A stretch of DNA of 64,000 nucleotides from Lithospermum erythrorhizon (taxonomy: Eukaryota; Streptophyta; Magnoliopsida; Boraginales; Boraginaceae), in assembly GCA_019722365.1 (NCBI GenBank), contig JADFUC010000903.1, positions 62,001 to 126,000 of the forward strand, given 5' to 3'. The notes under the pieces are model-generated. The model ran no database searches. It was not told where the DNA came from and saw nothing but the letters and a program-made list of their open reading frames with translations. Shown in pieces: positions 36,760 through 48,600 of this stretch (positions are counted from its first letter, which is position 1; each line of letters opens with the position of its first letter). Both the position numbers and the translations under genes were made by a program.

Positions 36760-37400
36760 CCCCCTCTTTATTCTTTTTCCCCAAATTGATTTTGAAAACC
36801 CTTCACCTTCTCTTCCATCCTCTGGTGAATATTAAGCATTGGTGAACACCTGCTTCCACCATCTTCCAGTCAACTTCCTTCTTTTCTCCCCCTACGATGC
36901 TGACAACTCCATCTTCGCCCCGAGGGTCATAATAACAAATGAGGTTTGGGTCATACTCGACACCCTGTGTCTCTTCTTCCTTGCTGCTCGCCGACGCAAG
37001 TGGTTCTCGTGAGCCCCTTCTGTGGCACCTTTTTAGCTGCCACCAAAGCCCCTTCTTCACAGCCCCAGGTCCTAGCGGCATTATCTTCTCGCCGCCTCCT
37101 GAATCTAAGCGTAAGTGGGCGTACGCCAATTCTGTAATAACTGCCCTTTACCAATATTATGCTGATAGATATGAGCATTTCTGGTGGAACTTAAAATTTT
37201 GAAGTCGAGTAGCTGAGAATTCAACCAATCGGTCAAGGTGGTATATTTCGCTCAGGCGAATCTTGAGATAAAGATAAATAATTTTGGAATAATATCATAG
37301 GTCGAGATGAGGCAATTTAGACGAGTAGTAATATATGCCTCGGGAATAACACAAATGGAAATCGCTCTGCTTGATATTTAAGCGGAAGGTGTAATTAAAT
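36760..37400. other. no gene recognised; overlapping frames on both strands
   Basis: Long frames overlap on the minus (36803-37129) and plus (36939-37202) strands. Neither has a recognised domain or low-ambiguity coding character. The stretch has more G+C than its flanks (CTGTGGCACC, CCCCAGGTCC). It may be internal sequence of the element whose LTR lies just to the left; this is unproved. Confidence 0.35.
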
Positions 37401-39450
37401 CAAAACCGAATGGAACTTAAATTTCTTCCTCTAAATATCCGACCTACCACCACTATCTTCATCCTCATCCATTCCCCTATTCTTTCCCTCTTTGGTCGAA
37501 ATTTCACTTCCCCTCAAAATTTTCTTCCATGTCTCTATCGATTGTCGCTAAAACTCAAGATCAAAGTAGATTTGTTTCCTCCTCATCATCCTCATCATAT
37601 CTGTAAAGCAGTATCAAATCTTTTGAGATATTTCTTAAGTTTTGAAGAGTTGACTTTATGGGATTTTTGTTGACTTTTAGATCTTGAATTTATTATGGTA
37701 TAGAAATGTTATCTAAGCATCGTATGTGGACGAAGCGCATTTGAAAGTGATTATCAAGTTAGAAAGCCGTGTAAGCCGAAAAGTTGATTTTATCGACTTT
37801 TCTTAAATTAACTTTAAATCGTAATGAGGTTGTAGGACTTTAATATAGTTGTTTCTGGGGTATAGAATTATTGGTTTGGATATGGATAGTAGAGATTGGG
37901 TTTAGAAAGTTTCGGGAAAGCTGATAGCATTTAGCCGCTTGACTTGGAGTGTTGTATTTAATGGATTAATTCAGTTGTCAATTGATTATTGGATTGATTA
38001 ACGCGCTTAAAGCATATTGTCAGTACAAGGAGATGACCGAATATTGAGATTTTACTTAAGTCATGATTAGAATGTAGTTATGTTGAATATTAAAAGTATA
38101 CCAATTCCTGATGTGGATAATCATAAGAGCTGTAAATTTGAATCGCGAGACGGCATAACACTCCTGTGGATTATATAGACAAGCAAGAGAGGTTATTCTA
38201 CAGATGCTTATAATGTATAATTTCTTTGGAATAGAGTTGAGCATGTATCTAGCACGAGACCGCAGAGTCACTATTATCATTGGGCTCGAAAGTAGTACAA
38301 ATCTCAATGCATTGACCTTTCATATATTATGTTATATATTTGCATGTGTCATTCTTTGGGACTATTCTCGATATGTAACAGATTATGATTCATATTATGA
38401 AACAATTGAGATTATGATTGATATTATGTAAATTCTCGATTTATGATTCAAGTGACGAAATAATTGAGATTACGAGGTAGCTATAAGATAAATTGAGATT
38501 ATGATTTGTATTATGAGATAGTCATGGAATATGATTCCAGCGCAGGAGATTGCGGTGTGGCGCGTGTCGTGCGTGGTCATGTGTGTCATGGTGTAAGTGT
38601 AATGTATTACTGGCCATGTTATTATGAAATGCACTTAACGGCTCAGCGCCAGGCCATTGTGTGGGTAAATGGATTCGAGGTTGTGTGATATGCACACTGA
38701 AATAGCCTCTGCCTGGGAGGATGTGGAGGAGGCCTCATCCGACATGCTGAGGATTCCTCATACGCAGATATTTGAGCGGATTCCTCATGTGTGTATTATT
38801 TATGGATTCTTCATATGTCTATTATTTTATGGAGGTGGATTCTCATTTGATGACTTTGTGTGTAGATCAAGCTCTTAAACGCATTACGCACTCTCACGGT
38901 TATAAAGTCACATGCGACATCGCATGAGAGAACTCTGGGATTGTGAACAGCTTATTTATTATGTAGCCTAGTTAATGTATAAGCATACGTTATATATATA
39001 AGTAGAATATAAGTTATGGGATTAAGTCTGTGGTATTTGTATTCACTCACCTTAATAGTCACTCCCCTATTCTCTACGTGGGCGATGCTTTTATGCCTAG
39101 GTTCTAAGTAACATCGAGGTCATTTGTGAAGTCGCATCGGGATAGTCAAGTAGATCAAGATCATAAATGAGGCGTGTGCTGCATATGAATTCCCCTTACC
39201 TGCCTTTCCGTTGTTGTCGATTTGTATATCAAGTTAGACTCAGATCAGATTTCATCGAGGGTCCGGCTGCCACTTTCCCTAGCGTCAGATTTGGGATTTC
39301 TCATGATGCTTGAGCGTATCATTAAGGTGGATTTGTATTATGTTGTTCATTGTTTTATCAGTATATGTCATATTTTACCACGATGGACAAAAGTGTGTAT
39401 TTTATTATTATTAATGTCAAATTTGAGGTCATTATCTACTCCAGATTCCT
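37400..39450 (+). repeat. 2-kb repeat family, copy A
   Basis: It shares an ordered set of landmarks with 40425-42600 (copy B) and 48600-51250 (copy C): a pyrimidine-rich start with CCACCACCACTATCTTC, TTGACTTT pieces, GGACTTTAATATAGTTGTTTC (37833 in A; 40863 in B with a small change), TTGATTATTGGATTGATTA and, near the end, TACCACGATGGA. Copies are strongly diverged, A most of all. Long LTRs of a chromovirus-type element are likely, but no attached pol was found. Degenerate AATTGAGATTATGATT repeats lie at 38400-38525 inside it. Confidence 0.6.
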
Positions 39451-40424
39451 CGTGTACAAAGAATACGAACCTCAGCATACGAATTCAAGTGGTCAAGTTG
39501 CTGCATCATGGACCTCTCTCGGTGGATCCGTGTCCCGCGACTCTTGTTGAACTAAGAGATATTAGATCCTATGTGCCCAAGTGAAATAATTTTGATTGAC
39601 CAACCAATTTAAAAATTCAAGATTGTGTTCGGAGAAAGAGCATAATTGTTAGGCAATTAATATTTAGAATTTATCGCACTTATATTGTGATTGGGTTTAC
39701 TAGGTTCGGCCAGAATCTATATATTAAAGCAATAGTCGGTTAATATTGCTTAATATATTTATCTTTAGTTCATCTGCCCTAAGAGACGCATAATAAAAAA
39801 CATTAAACCGAATCTAATAATATTATATTATAACCTCCGGGTTAAAATAAAATCAGGAAACGATGGGGCAAGATTCTTATTTCGAATCTTACCCTGGGCG
39901 CCATGGATCTAGTAGTAGAAAGCAGGCTCAGAACTTTCCCTTAGTCTCCTAAATATTAGGGATTTGTGATTAGATTTTATAATTTTTTATCACCTCCTAG
40001 TGCCTAAATTTGTGAATGTTCCTCCAATCTCTATATAAAGGCCATCACTTGCATGGAATTATTTGCTTATTCATTCTTGACTTTTTGAAGTCAAAGAATT
40101 TTTTTCTCTCTCTCTCTCCACCTAAAGGCATTGCCCCTTCTCTAGGAAAAGAAAGTTTTCTCTTCCTCTTTATTTCGTTCTTACTCTTTAAACGCTCTAA
40201 GAAACGATGATGAAATTGGGTAATTTTGAAATAACCTGTTACGCTTCTAAGCGATTGAATCATTAATCTGGAGATAGTATAAATAATTTCTCAATAAAAC
40301 TCCATATATACCGAGACTAGTATTATATGAGTAGTAGTTTACGCCATGGGAAATTTTGTTATTTAGAATCGGTTTCATAAAAAATTTAAATGCTTAAAAA
40401 GTAGAAATATAACACCACTTACCA
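39451..40424. other. spacer between repeat copies A and B; no gene seen
   Basis: About 1 kb, AT-rich, with a (CT)n run at 40105-40118. If A and B are LTRs of one element, this would be a very short interior without coding sequence. Two overlapping frames at 40016-40263 straddle the CT run and are not supported as genes. Confidence 0.45.
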
Positions 40425-42600
40425 AACGGGCCTTAAACCTTCCTACATCTTTCACCCACCACCACTATCTTCCCATCCTTATCATCATATCATCTCTATC
40501 ACACAAAACTCAATCTTTTCTCCTGGCAGCAATGTAACCTATCCCCCTTCCCTCCGCCGATTTTTTTCATTTTCTCTCTTGATAAAATTGTAGACCCTGG
40601 GGCCTTCATAATCTTGTTTCCCATCTCTTTTTCATCAAATGATGATTTTTAATCTTCAAATTCACTCATTTTAGTAAAAAGTTGACTATTTTGGTAAGTT
40701 TGACTTTGAGTCAATTTGACTTTAAGACTTATAATGATATAAAAGACATCAGGCTTGTATTCTGTTGGGAGTTGTTATGGTTGATTTTGGAGTTGTACGT
40801 GCTGGATGTTTGTTGACTTTTTCCCAAATCACCTTAAAGCTTCTGTGTAATAAGGATGTCGGACTTTAAATATAGTTGTTTCAAAGTGGTATGCCGATTT
40901 TGAATGCTGATCAGTTGATTTATGTTGATGAAGCTCAGGTAAAGCTGAGCAGTAGTTGGCGCTTGGAATTAAAGGTTGTGTATAATGGTTTAATTAATTG
41001 GGAAATTGATTGTCGGATTGATTAGATGACAGAGTATATTATTGGGGTAAATGCACGTCAAATAGATAATCAAAATGGTTGAAGTTTTCGTTTGTTTTAT
41101 TTGTCGTTAAACGCTGGATAATAATCTTTTTCCACCTAGAAACTAAGTTGGTAACTAAATTATTGTTAAGGTTGATGGGCTTAAAACTAAATGAGCATGG
41201 TTAAAAATTGTACAAGTATTAATTGTAAATTTTTGGGTACGCGAATAGCTGGATCGTGGGAAGAAGAGACACGTGGACTAAGTAAAGGATGTATATTACG
41301 TTGTTACCAAGGTGAGTATTTATCTCATGTGTAGATTAATTTACTGTGGAATGTGTTGCACTCGAATTTAAGTAGTGGAGTATATATATATATATATATA
41401 TAATATCTATGTGTTGATTATTTAGAGCTGATTGCTTAGGTTGCTTATGGATTCATAGGTGTTTCTGAGATTTGTTGATTTCCAAGACTATTTTGGCTTT
41501 ATTTGATGTTTAGGTAATTGTTTGGGTTGGATTGGCATAGTACGACTTGTTGAGGAGTTTGCTGATATATGGGTTTTACTACTGTGTCAGGCCTTTTATA
41601 CAATGTAAGGTTGAGTTAATATGTATGAAGTCATGCTATTATCCGAAATAGACTTATACTTCGTATAAGGTGGTGTATTTGCTTCGCATTCTCATTTATA
41701 CGATTCGGTGATAGCTATGTCGACGAGCATAACTTTCCCCCGCAGGCCGAGTTTGATTATATGCATTAGTCAGAGTAGAAAACCGGATATGAGTTGATAT
41801 GAAGCCGATACGAGTTGATATGAAGTTAGTTGGTTGAGTCAATTCAGTTTTCGTTTCGAGAGTCCATTGAGTTGTATCAGCGGAGTTGAGCAGTATTAGT
41901 GTCATGGGCGCAGTTGTAATCAAGTAAGGGTCTGGGCTTATATACGCCAGTTTTAACCGATAGACAGAAATTGTGGACTTATTTGGAAATGCATGATTAT
42001 TTTGTCGAATGTCCTTTATTCGAAATATTTATATTTAATATGAAATTTGGCAAATCAGCAGATTGACAATGACGTATGATTTTATATGATGGGCTACATT
42101 GTATAGTATTTTTAAATACCCATCTACCCTATGCAAAATTAATAATTTTAAAATTACGCTTAATCGAGATGCTAGTCAATGTCCACTCTGAGATAAATAT
42201 TCACCAAGCCTCACTTTACACCCTAGTATTCACATGGGCATTTCATTTGTGCTGTGTCGACTGTATGCTAGAGCGTTTTAGCTTGTTCGAGTGATCAGGT
42301 TTGTAGCCTAAGTGAATGATTTGAAGTAGATCCTCACAAATTCCTTAGTTTGTTTTGATTGCATTTGGTTGTTTTGTATTGTTGTATTTTGGGATTCTGC
42401 ACTAGGTCAGATATTTGACTTTTGTACTCAGCTTGTTCAGAGTATATCAAGCGTGCTGCCAAGGGTTAGGAAATACCACGATGGATCATTTTTCTTAAAA
42501 ACTGTCATTTTCAGATGTAGTTTGTTGTATTGGTTTATTTATGAACATGTGTTCTTTTAAATTGAGTCATCCATCGATTGGTGACTCTGGTGTCCAGGAT
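40425..42600 (+). repeat. 2-kb repeat family, copy B
   Basis: It starts near ACCAAACGGGCCTTAAA, which copy C also has (AACCAAACGGGACTCAA at 48611). It ends with GGAAATACCACGATGGATCA, TTTCAGATGTA, TTTAAATTGAGTCATCCATCGA and GATTC.AACTC (42470-42612). That ending is the best conserved part and recurs at 51170-51322. A 23-base (TA)n tract lies at 41380-41402. No open coding region longer than about 80 codons matches a known domain. Confidence 0.65.
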
Positions 42601-42609
42601 TTGAATGAT

Positions 42610-45600
42610 TCTAACTCAGGCGAAGCCGACTGGTATGTCGTTTAAATTACTGGTAAGCCGACTATTCTTGCAGATACGCAATTTTGATATTTATTTATCC
42701 TTTCCTCTCTTCCATTAAAATATTACGTAAGAAAAGACACTTCAGAATTCGCTATTTATCAGATTTCAGAATCCGTAGTGATCCTCGAAATTAGTATCCA
42801 TTAGTTTACAACTTTTGTATTTATAAGAAACCCCACAGTGGGCCTCCCGTGAGCTCAAGTTAGCTTTGTATTACAATTATGTAAATAATGCACAAAAATG
42901 TTTTTGCTAAATTATGGACCGATTTGCATGTTTAATTTGTAATTAGTGATGTTTTAATTCTTAATGATGAATTATGTAATTAGATTAATTAATTATAATT
43001 AATTGGTAATTATTTTCAAAATTAATCGATGTGATTTTTTTAAATAATATTTCTGAGTTTTGATAATTTTTTCGGAATTTAACGTAATTAGCCTTTTGGC
43101 ACGCTTTATTAATCAAACGAGTAGAAACTATCGATTTCATAATAATCGCATCGCATGCAAAAGCTCAAAAAAAGCTGCGGTGGCTAACGCCATTAAGACA
43201 CTACTTGCCAAAGTCAACTCGCGACTCTGGCCAAACTCGAAGTCACCGGGACCCGACCCACGGTTCGACCCGGCCGCTGACCCGACACGTGGCCTCACGC
43301 CACCTTCCACGCGACCGCCACGTCATCCTTGATTGGAACGTGTGGACTACACGCTTGAACTGATTGGAGCCACACGCTCGCTTCTTGATCCGCTTTTTGT
43401 CATTGGGCCCGCTGGCCGGGTCCTGGCTCGGCCTACACCGTACGGTCCACCATGCTTGTTTTAATGGGTCAAATTGAGTTTTTTTTAATCCAAACTCAAC
43501 AATTTGATGGATTTTTTTCTAGAATTGATTTATTAGAAATCAATTAAATTGTATTAATTTAATTTCTTGTTGAAAATTATTTTAATTTATTTATTTTTAA
43601 CCACATTAATATTAGTTCTAATAAGATTAGATTAGATTAAATTCAATTAATTATTGAAATCAATTGAAGCTAATAGTTTTAATAAATTAAAATTCTAATA
43701 ATGATTAGATTTAATTATAACATTTCAAAAATTGATTTAATTAAATTTGAGACCTATGATTTTAAGATAATTAGAGTTTTAAATTTATAACATAATTTTA
43801 GGAATTAATCATCATAAGTGGAGAATAGTATTTTTGGAAAATACTAGTTATTTTAATATTAGATATTAATTCGTGCATATTATTATTAAAATATTAATGG
43901 CATATTTGATATTTAGATATTAATATCACATTTTAATATGCGTTGTTAATTTGACATTTATTAATATTAGATATTAAAAACACCTTATTAATGTAAAATA
44001 TCAAATAAATACTAGAATTAGATTACTAGTGATTTTTACACTTAGACAAATTAAATGGTTTAATTTCATTTGATGAATTAAATAGAGTATTTCATTTTGA
44101 CGTATATTCTTAAGAGCATGCACATGCGGTACCCCACTGGATGTCATGAGCTTTGGCGATATATTATTATATTATATATATAATATGGCCTACAATTATT
44201 ATTCTAAAGTGATGTAATCGATTTGTATTTATAGGAAATACATAAACACTAAATAGTTAATGATAATTAGTTATAGTCAATTATTAGGTATCGATCCACC
44301 CATGTTAATGTAGGAAAATTGCTTTATGAAACTAAATATAGTTTAGAAACTTCTCCCACTAATAACTATGTCATAATTTCCAATTATGTATTATATTTTT
44401 CTTATGATTCATAAGTATATATTTTGTACTTGTTTGATTGATATGCTTGATATGACGTAGCAGCTTAATATAATATAAAAAAATGCTCACCTAATAAATA
44501 AGCACTTAACGCCATACCAAAATATAAAGCCTGGGTGTATTACTGCAGGCCCATGGACCCCTAGCGGCATGCCAGATCCGGGACCCCTTCCGACGGAATA
44601 GTCTAAGTTACTTGTTCGAACCCGAACTTAAGAATTATTCACTTTTGGAATTTACGCTCGCATATTCGTCTTTAACGGTGATTTTCAATGTAAGACGGGC
44701 CTGACATAAGAGGTTACCACATAGCCCAAGTTGAATTTTAGTAACGCTGGGCTATGATGGTCATAATGATTTACACTGCCGCATACCTAAGCTCTGGAAT
44801 GCGACGCATCGCCGCCCGGTTTATGCGATGTGTTTCTCAGATACTTTGTGTGTTTAGGGGATTGAAAACACGAGTATGATTGTTCTATATAGAATATTAT
44901 ATTTACAGACTAAAGCTAGTTTTGTTTTACGATTTTCTATCAGAGTCCATTATGATTCCTTTTTCCCTAAGTGAGTGCTTTTCATCAATCTTAAAAGAAG
45001 GGACGATAAATAACTCAAAATTCTATTGAAATGTGAAACGCTTGAGGATAGTGCCGCTTACGAGTACATTAAATACGCAATACTTCAATGAGCCCCTGGC
45101 ACCTGCAAAGGACTCACATATGTTTGATAATTTCATATCATTGAGCATTTGATAATCTGAGAAGTCAAGTTGTATTATGCTGTCCACTATGGAGCATCGC
45201 CTCTTTAATTAAGAATCGTAATGTTAGATTATGATCTGATTTATGCTCGCCTAAGACCCCTCCTTCGTGAAATGTCAAAATGGTTAAGAGCAAAATGCTG
45301 CACACTCTCATCAATGGAAGCCGAGAATTATTTTTGGAGATAATGATTGATTGAAGTTACTCCGTACTCTGGAATCCCAATCTCTTCAAAATTGAGCTTA
45401 AACATCATCATGATTACTTACCCCAACAAGATTTACCCATTTTAACTAGTTCATATCCAAACTATATTAGTTATATCAAAATCTAAATTGAATACTACTA
45501 TCCAAAATCTATTACATAATTAAACTAGAACTAACATATGATTCTATAATTTAGTTTATGTATATTGTAAATAATCAATTTACTACTTACTTCAACAAGA

Positions 45601-46790
45601 ATTTAATTAGATAACTTTCGTAGCCCTATAACCAACATACTTATATTTAGACCATTAAATATGAACTCTAAATATCATTAATGGATAAAATTAGCTAATT
45701 AAAGTAACTTAGCATAGTTATAAAACTAGTTATATAACCAATAAAATGATATAGTTATACTTTTTCCTTCTTGAAACTTGATAGAAACTTTAGGATTATG
45801 ATTTAAGAGGAGAATCAACAAATGGGAAGTTAAAAAATTTTCAGAGGGAAGAGGGGGGAGTGGAGTTCTGCTTACTATGTATGAGAAAGGAGGAGAAATT
45901 TTTATGTAAAATGAAGTTTCAAACATTGAAGTAAAGAAAGCAAACATCAGGAAGTATTAATTTTAAGCAAAGAGAGGTGTTAAGCACGAGGTGTCGCTTT
46001 CGCTTCTCTTAGCTAAGAAGAAAAAAATGTGTAGTACTTAACTATATTAATTTGTATAGTTCGGAAGTTTGTTTTAAGAAAGACATTTAATCATTACTGA
46101 ATCATAAATTGTGTGTTATTTCACTCGACCTCCTCACTACGTGAACCCGCTCTTCTTTCTCCATTCCGTAGATAAGGCCCCTCCTCCGATTACTTTTATA
46201 TACACCTCCTGCTCGTAGATAAGGTACGCTCTCGCCCGTAGATAAGGTACTTTCTCCGCTCTTCTTCTACCATGTGGAATTACTTTTATATACATTATAA
46301 AATTACAAGAAAGCAATACTATGAAAATATTTTTAAAAATGTATTAAACGATATCCAACTTTTGATTTTTAATAGTAAATAACAAAGAAATTTATTGTCA
46401 AAATCTTGACACGAATTTCCCAAATATTAACAAATAAAAAATGAATATGACGGATTAATAAACAAGAATCAAAAATAACAAAATTAGTTCACCCTCCTTA
46501 TTACCACTCCTACTATCATTTAAATTCGCATCGATCCTCTCCACAGTCAGCTTCCTTTACTACCACCATTGTCCTCACATAACTCACCATCTCTACCACC
46601 TCTTTCTTGAACTCCTACTGTGAATGACTACGAGAGCACAAACTGAAAAACTTAAGCCTCGAATCCTCCTTCCTTAAATGTTTCCACTTCAACATCTAAT
46701 CCTCACTCTCATTCCAAAATTATACGTAAGCTTCTAGTATCCCCTCGGTGTCAAGCTACGGGCCATTTGTTGATTGAAATTACTATGGAT
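42610..46790. other. no gene seen; AT-rich with a G+C-rich island
   Basis: The stretch is mostly very AT-rich. At about 43180-43455 it switches to G+C-rich sequence with GACCCGACCCACGG, GACACGTGGCC (a G-box core) and GGGCCCGCTGGCCGGG. A frame over it (43060-43332) ends in Pro/Arg and is unlikely to be a gene. 44520-44830 has mixed composition without an assignment. CGTAGATAAGG occurs three times at 46167, 46214 and 46237. No domain is recognised on either strand. Confidence 0.5.
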
Positions 46791-46799
46791 ATATTTAGT

Positions 46800-47756
46800 A
46801 TAAATATTAAATCCATAATTCCAAGGGGATCTTAAAGCAGTATACTACATTATTAAACAAAAACATATATTTACAATATATGAATAAACAGAGTAATTTA
46901 TATCAGTAAATGAGTAATTCCACTAAAGTTCCACACGCTTCCAAATTCACAATGTGAATTTGACTTCCTTCACCTCCTTGTCAATATCAATCACGAAGGA
47001 TATTCCTGCCAGTCCACACTGTGAGAGGTTAAGAACCGATTTATGCTAGTAAAACAAGGATGAACAAACTAAAACTCCAAAAAATTTCGAGAATTTCAAG
47101 CATGGGCGGCTATCAGGGTTTTGGATTAAGATTTTGCAAAAACTTTGCCTGCGAAACCAAAGTTTGTTGTGGCCAGTTAAACAAGCCCGATAAGCAACCC
47201 TAAGTATTAGTTTGACTCGTTAACTCTATTAGTTCGTTAAGACACTAAATGAAGGTTAATGAGTTGAAATCATTTAATTAGCTTAATTAAATAGTAACGA
47301 GTCAATATCACAATCTTTCAAGTTATCGAGAATATTGAATGATTTTAACCAATTAAATAAACTTATTTAATTGATTCTATTTGTTCAATCGATATTCTAC
47401 ATAAAATGTAGAATTCCTTTGTGAATTGAGAAATACATTTCTCAATTATACAGCTCTTTTACTTCATATGAAATATAACTAACGTCAATTAATTTCAGCT
47501 CGTGATAATAGTAAGTTGTATAATAAAATAATCAATTACTATTATTATAACGATTAATGAGTAAAGCATCTAGCAATCATTTCATAACCCCTTGAATTAT
47601 CAAGAACCTACACTAGTAATATACAATTACTAAGCTTAACTACTAAGTTCGATAATCACATTTAAACCCAACTCGTAAAACGAATTGAGCATGAACGCCG
47701 TGAACGGGCATAATAAATGGAATCAATTCTCATTGATTTCCCAACAATGAAGACAC
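46800..47756 (-). mobile_element. solo LTR, Copia-type family D (copy D2)
   Basis: On the minus strand it starts TGTTGGGAAATCAATGAGAATTG at 47756 and follows D1 (17.27 kb) through the AT-rich middle. The low end is uncertain, near 46.8 kb. It lies immediately upstream of plus-strand Copia RT sequence in the opposite orientation, so it is not the LTR of that element. Confidence 0.65.
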
Positions 47757-47939
47757 CGCCCGGCCCAAAATCATATTTCAGAACTCCTGTACCACGTCTT
47801 CCAACTCGTAACTGATAGGCTCATGCAAGTGGATTTATCGAAAGAACTTGAACAGAAGGAATCCCACCTCCTTCTTCCCATTGGTCAGACAGGCTGTAAA
47901 CACAATATGGTCTCATTTCACTCAAACTTTCTCCCCTGG

Positions 47940-48600
47940 CTTGTGAAACTTGCCACCGTTAGAACTCACCATAGACAATTAGATGTTAAAATGCTTTCTT
48001 AAACGAATCTTACCGAAACTGTTTGGCGAAATAGCCTCAAGGTTTTGTACACTCGATTTCCTCATTATCATTGCTTCACCGAAAAGTCCTCTACGCCTCA
48101 AGCAACCCCTTAGGGCCCTGCTCAGGTATGTCGCCATTTCTACTCGTCAAGGATTTTACCCAGTAGTTCCTCAGATTCTAGTTTATTTGTGTCTGGGTCC
48201 GATCATGCCATTATATTTCTTGTTGTATGTTTGATGATAACATCATATGTTCATTCATTTAATCACCTTATTAAGGCATGTCTATAATCTCTTTGAATGA
48301 TTTGTATTCTTTGGGTATCGAGGTTTCTCAATCCAACACCATTCTTGTCACAACAAAAGTATATTAGAGAATCATTTAAACAAGGGCATGATTAATTTTT
48401 CCCTGCAACCTAAACATGATCTGGCTGCTGGCTCTCCTCTTGAAATCCACATGATACAGAGTTTTTCAATATTTGTCATTCACTCAAATAACTCAAGCAT
48501 TTATAAATATTATTTTAATATTCTAGTTGCTCAAGCTAGCGATAATATAATTCGAGGTGTAAACAAGCATGTTCTAGTCGCTATTGCTAATCCGGCATAG
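47940..48600 (+). pseudogene. Copia reverse transcriptase remnant (left part)
   Basis: The plus strand shows RQLDVK near 47970, then NAFLNE-like and PQGFVHS pieces, a degraded YGLKQAPRAWY block, LSQQKYIRE-like sequence near 48350, and PKHDLAAGSPLE at about 48408-48445. These are the ordered blocks of Copia RT between the LDVKNAFL motif and the start of RNase H. Frames change several times and the YVDD block is not intact. The sequence breaks off near 48600 and the element resumes at about 51310. Confidence 0.75.

Noticed and set aside
36803..37202. Overlapping frames of 108 and 87 codons on opposite strands
   Set aside because: No domain recognised, and opposite-strand overlap suggests a G+C-rich chance frame.
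43060..43332. 90-codon plus-strand frame ending in Pro and Arg
   Set aside because: It spans the edge of the G+C-rich island and shows no domain; probably chance.
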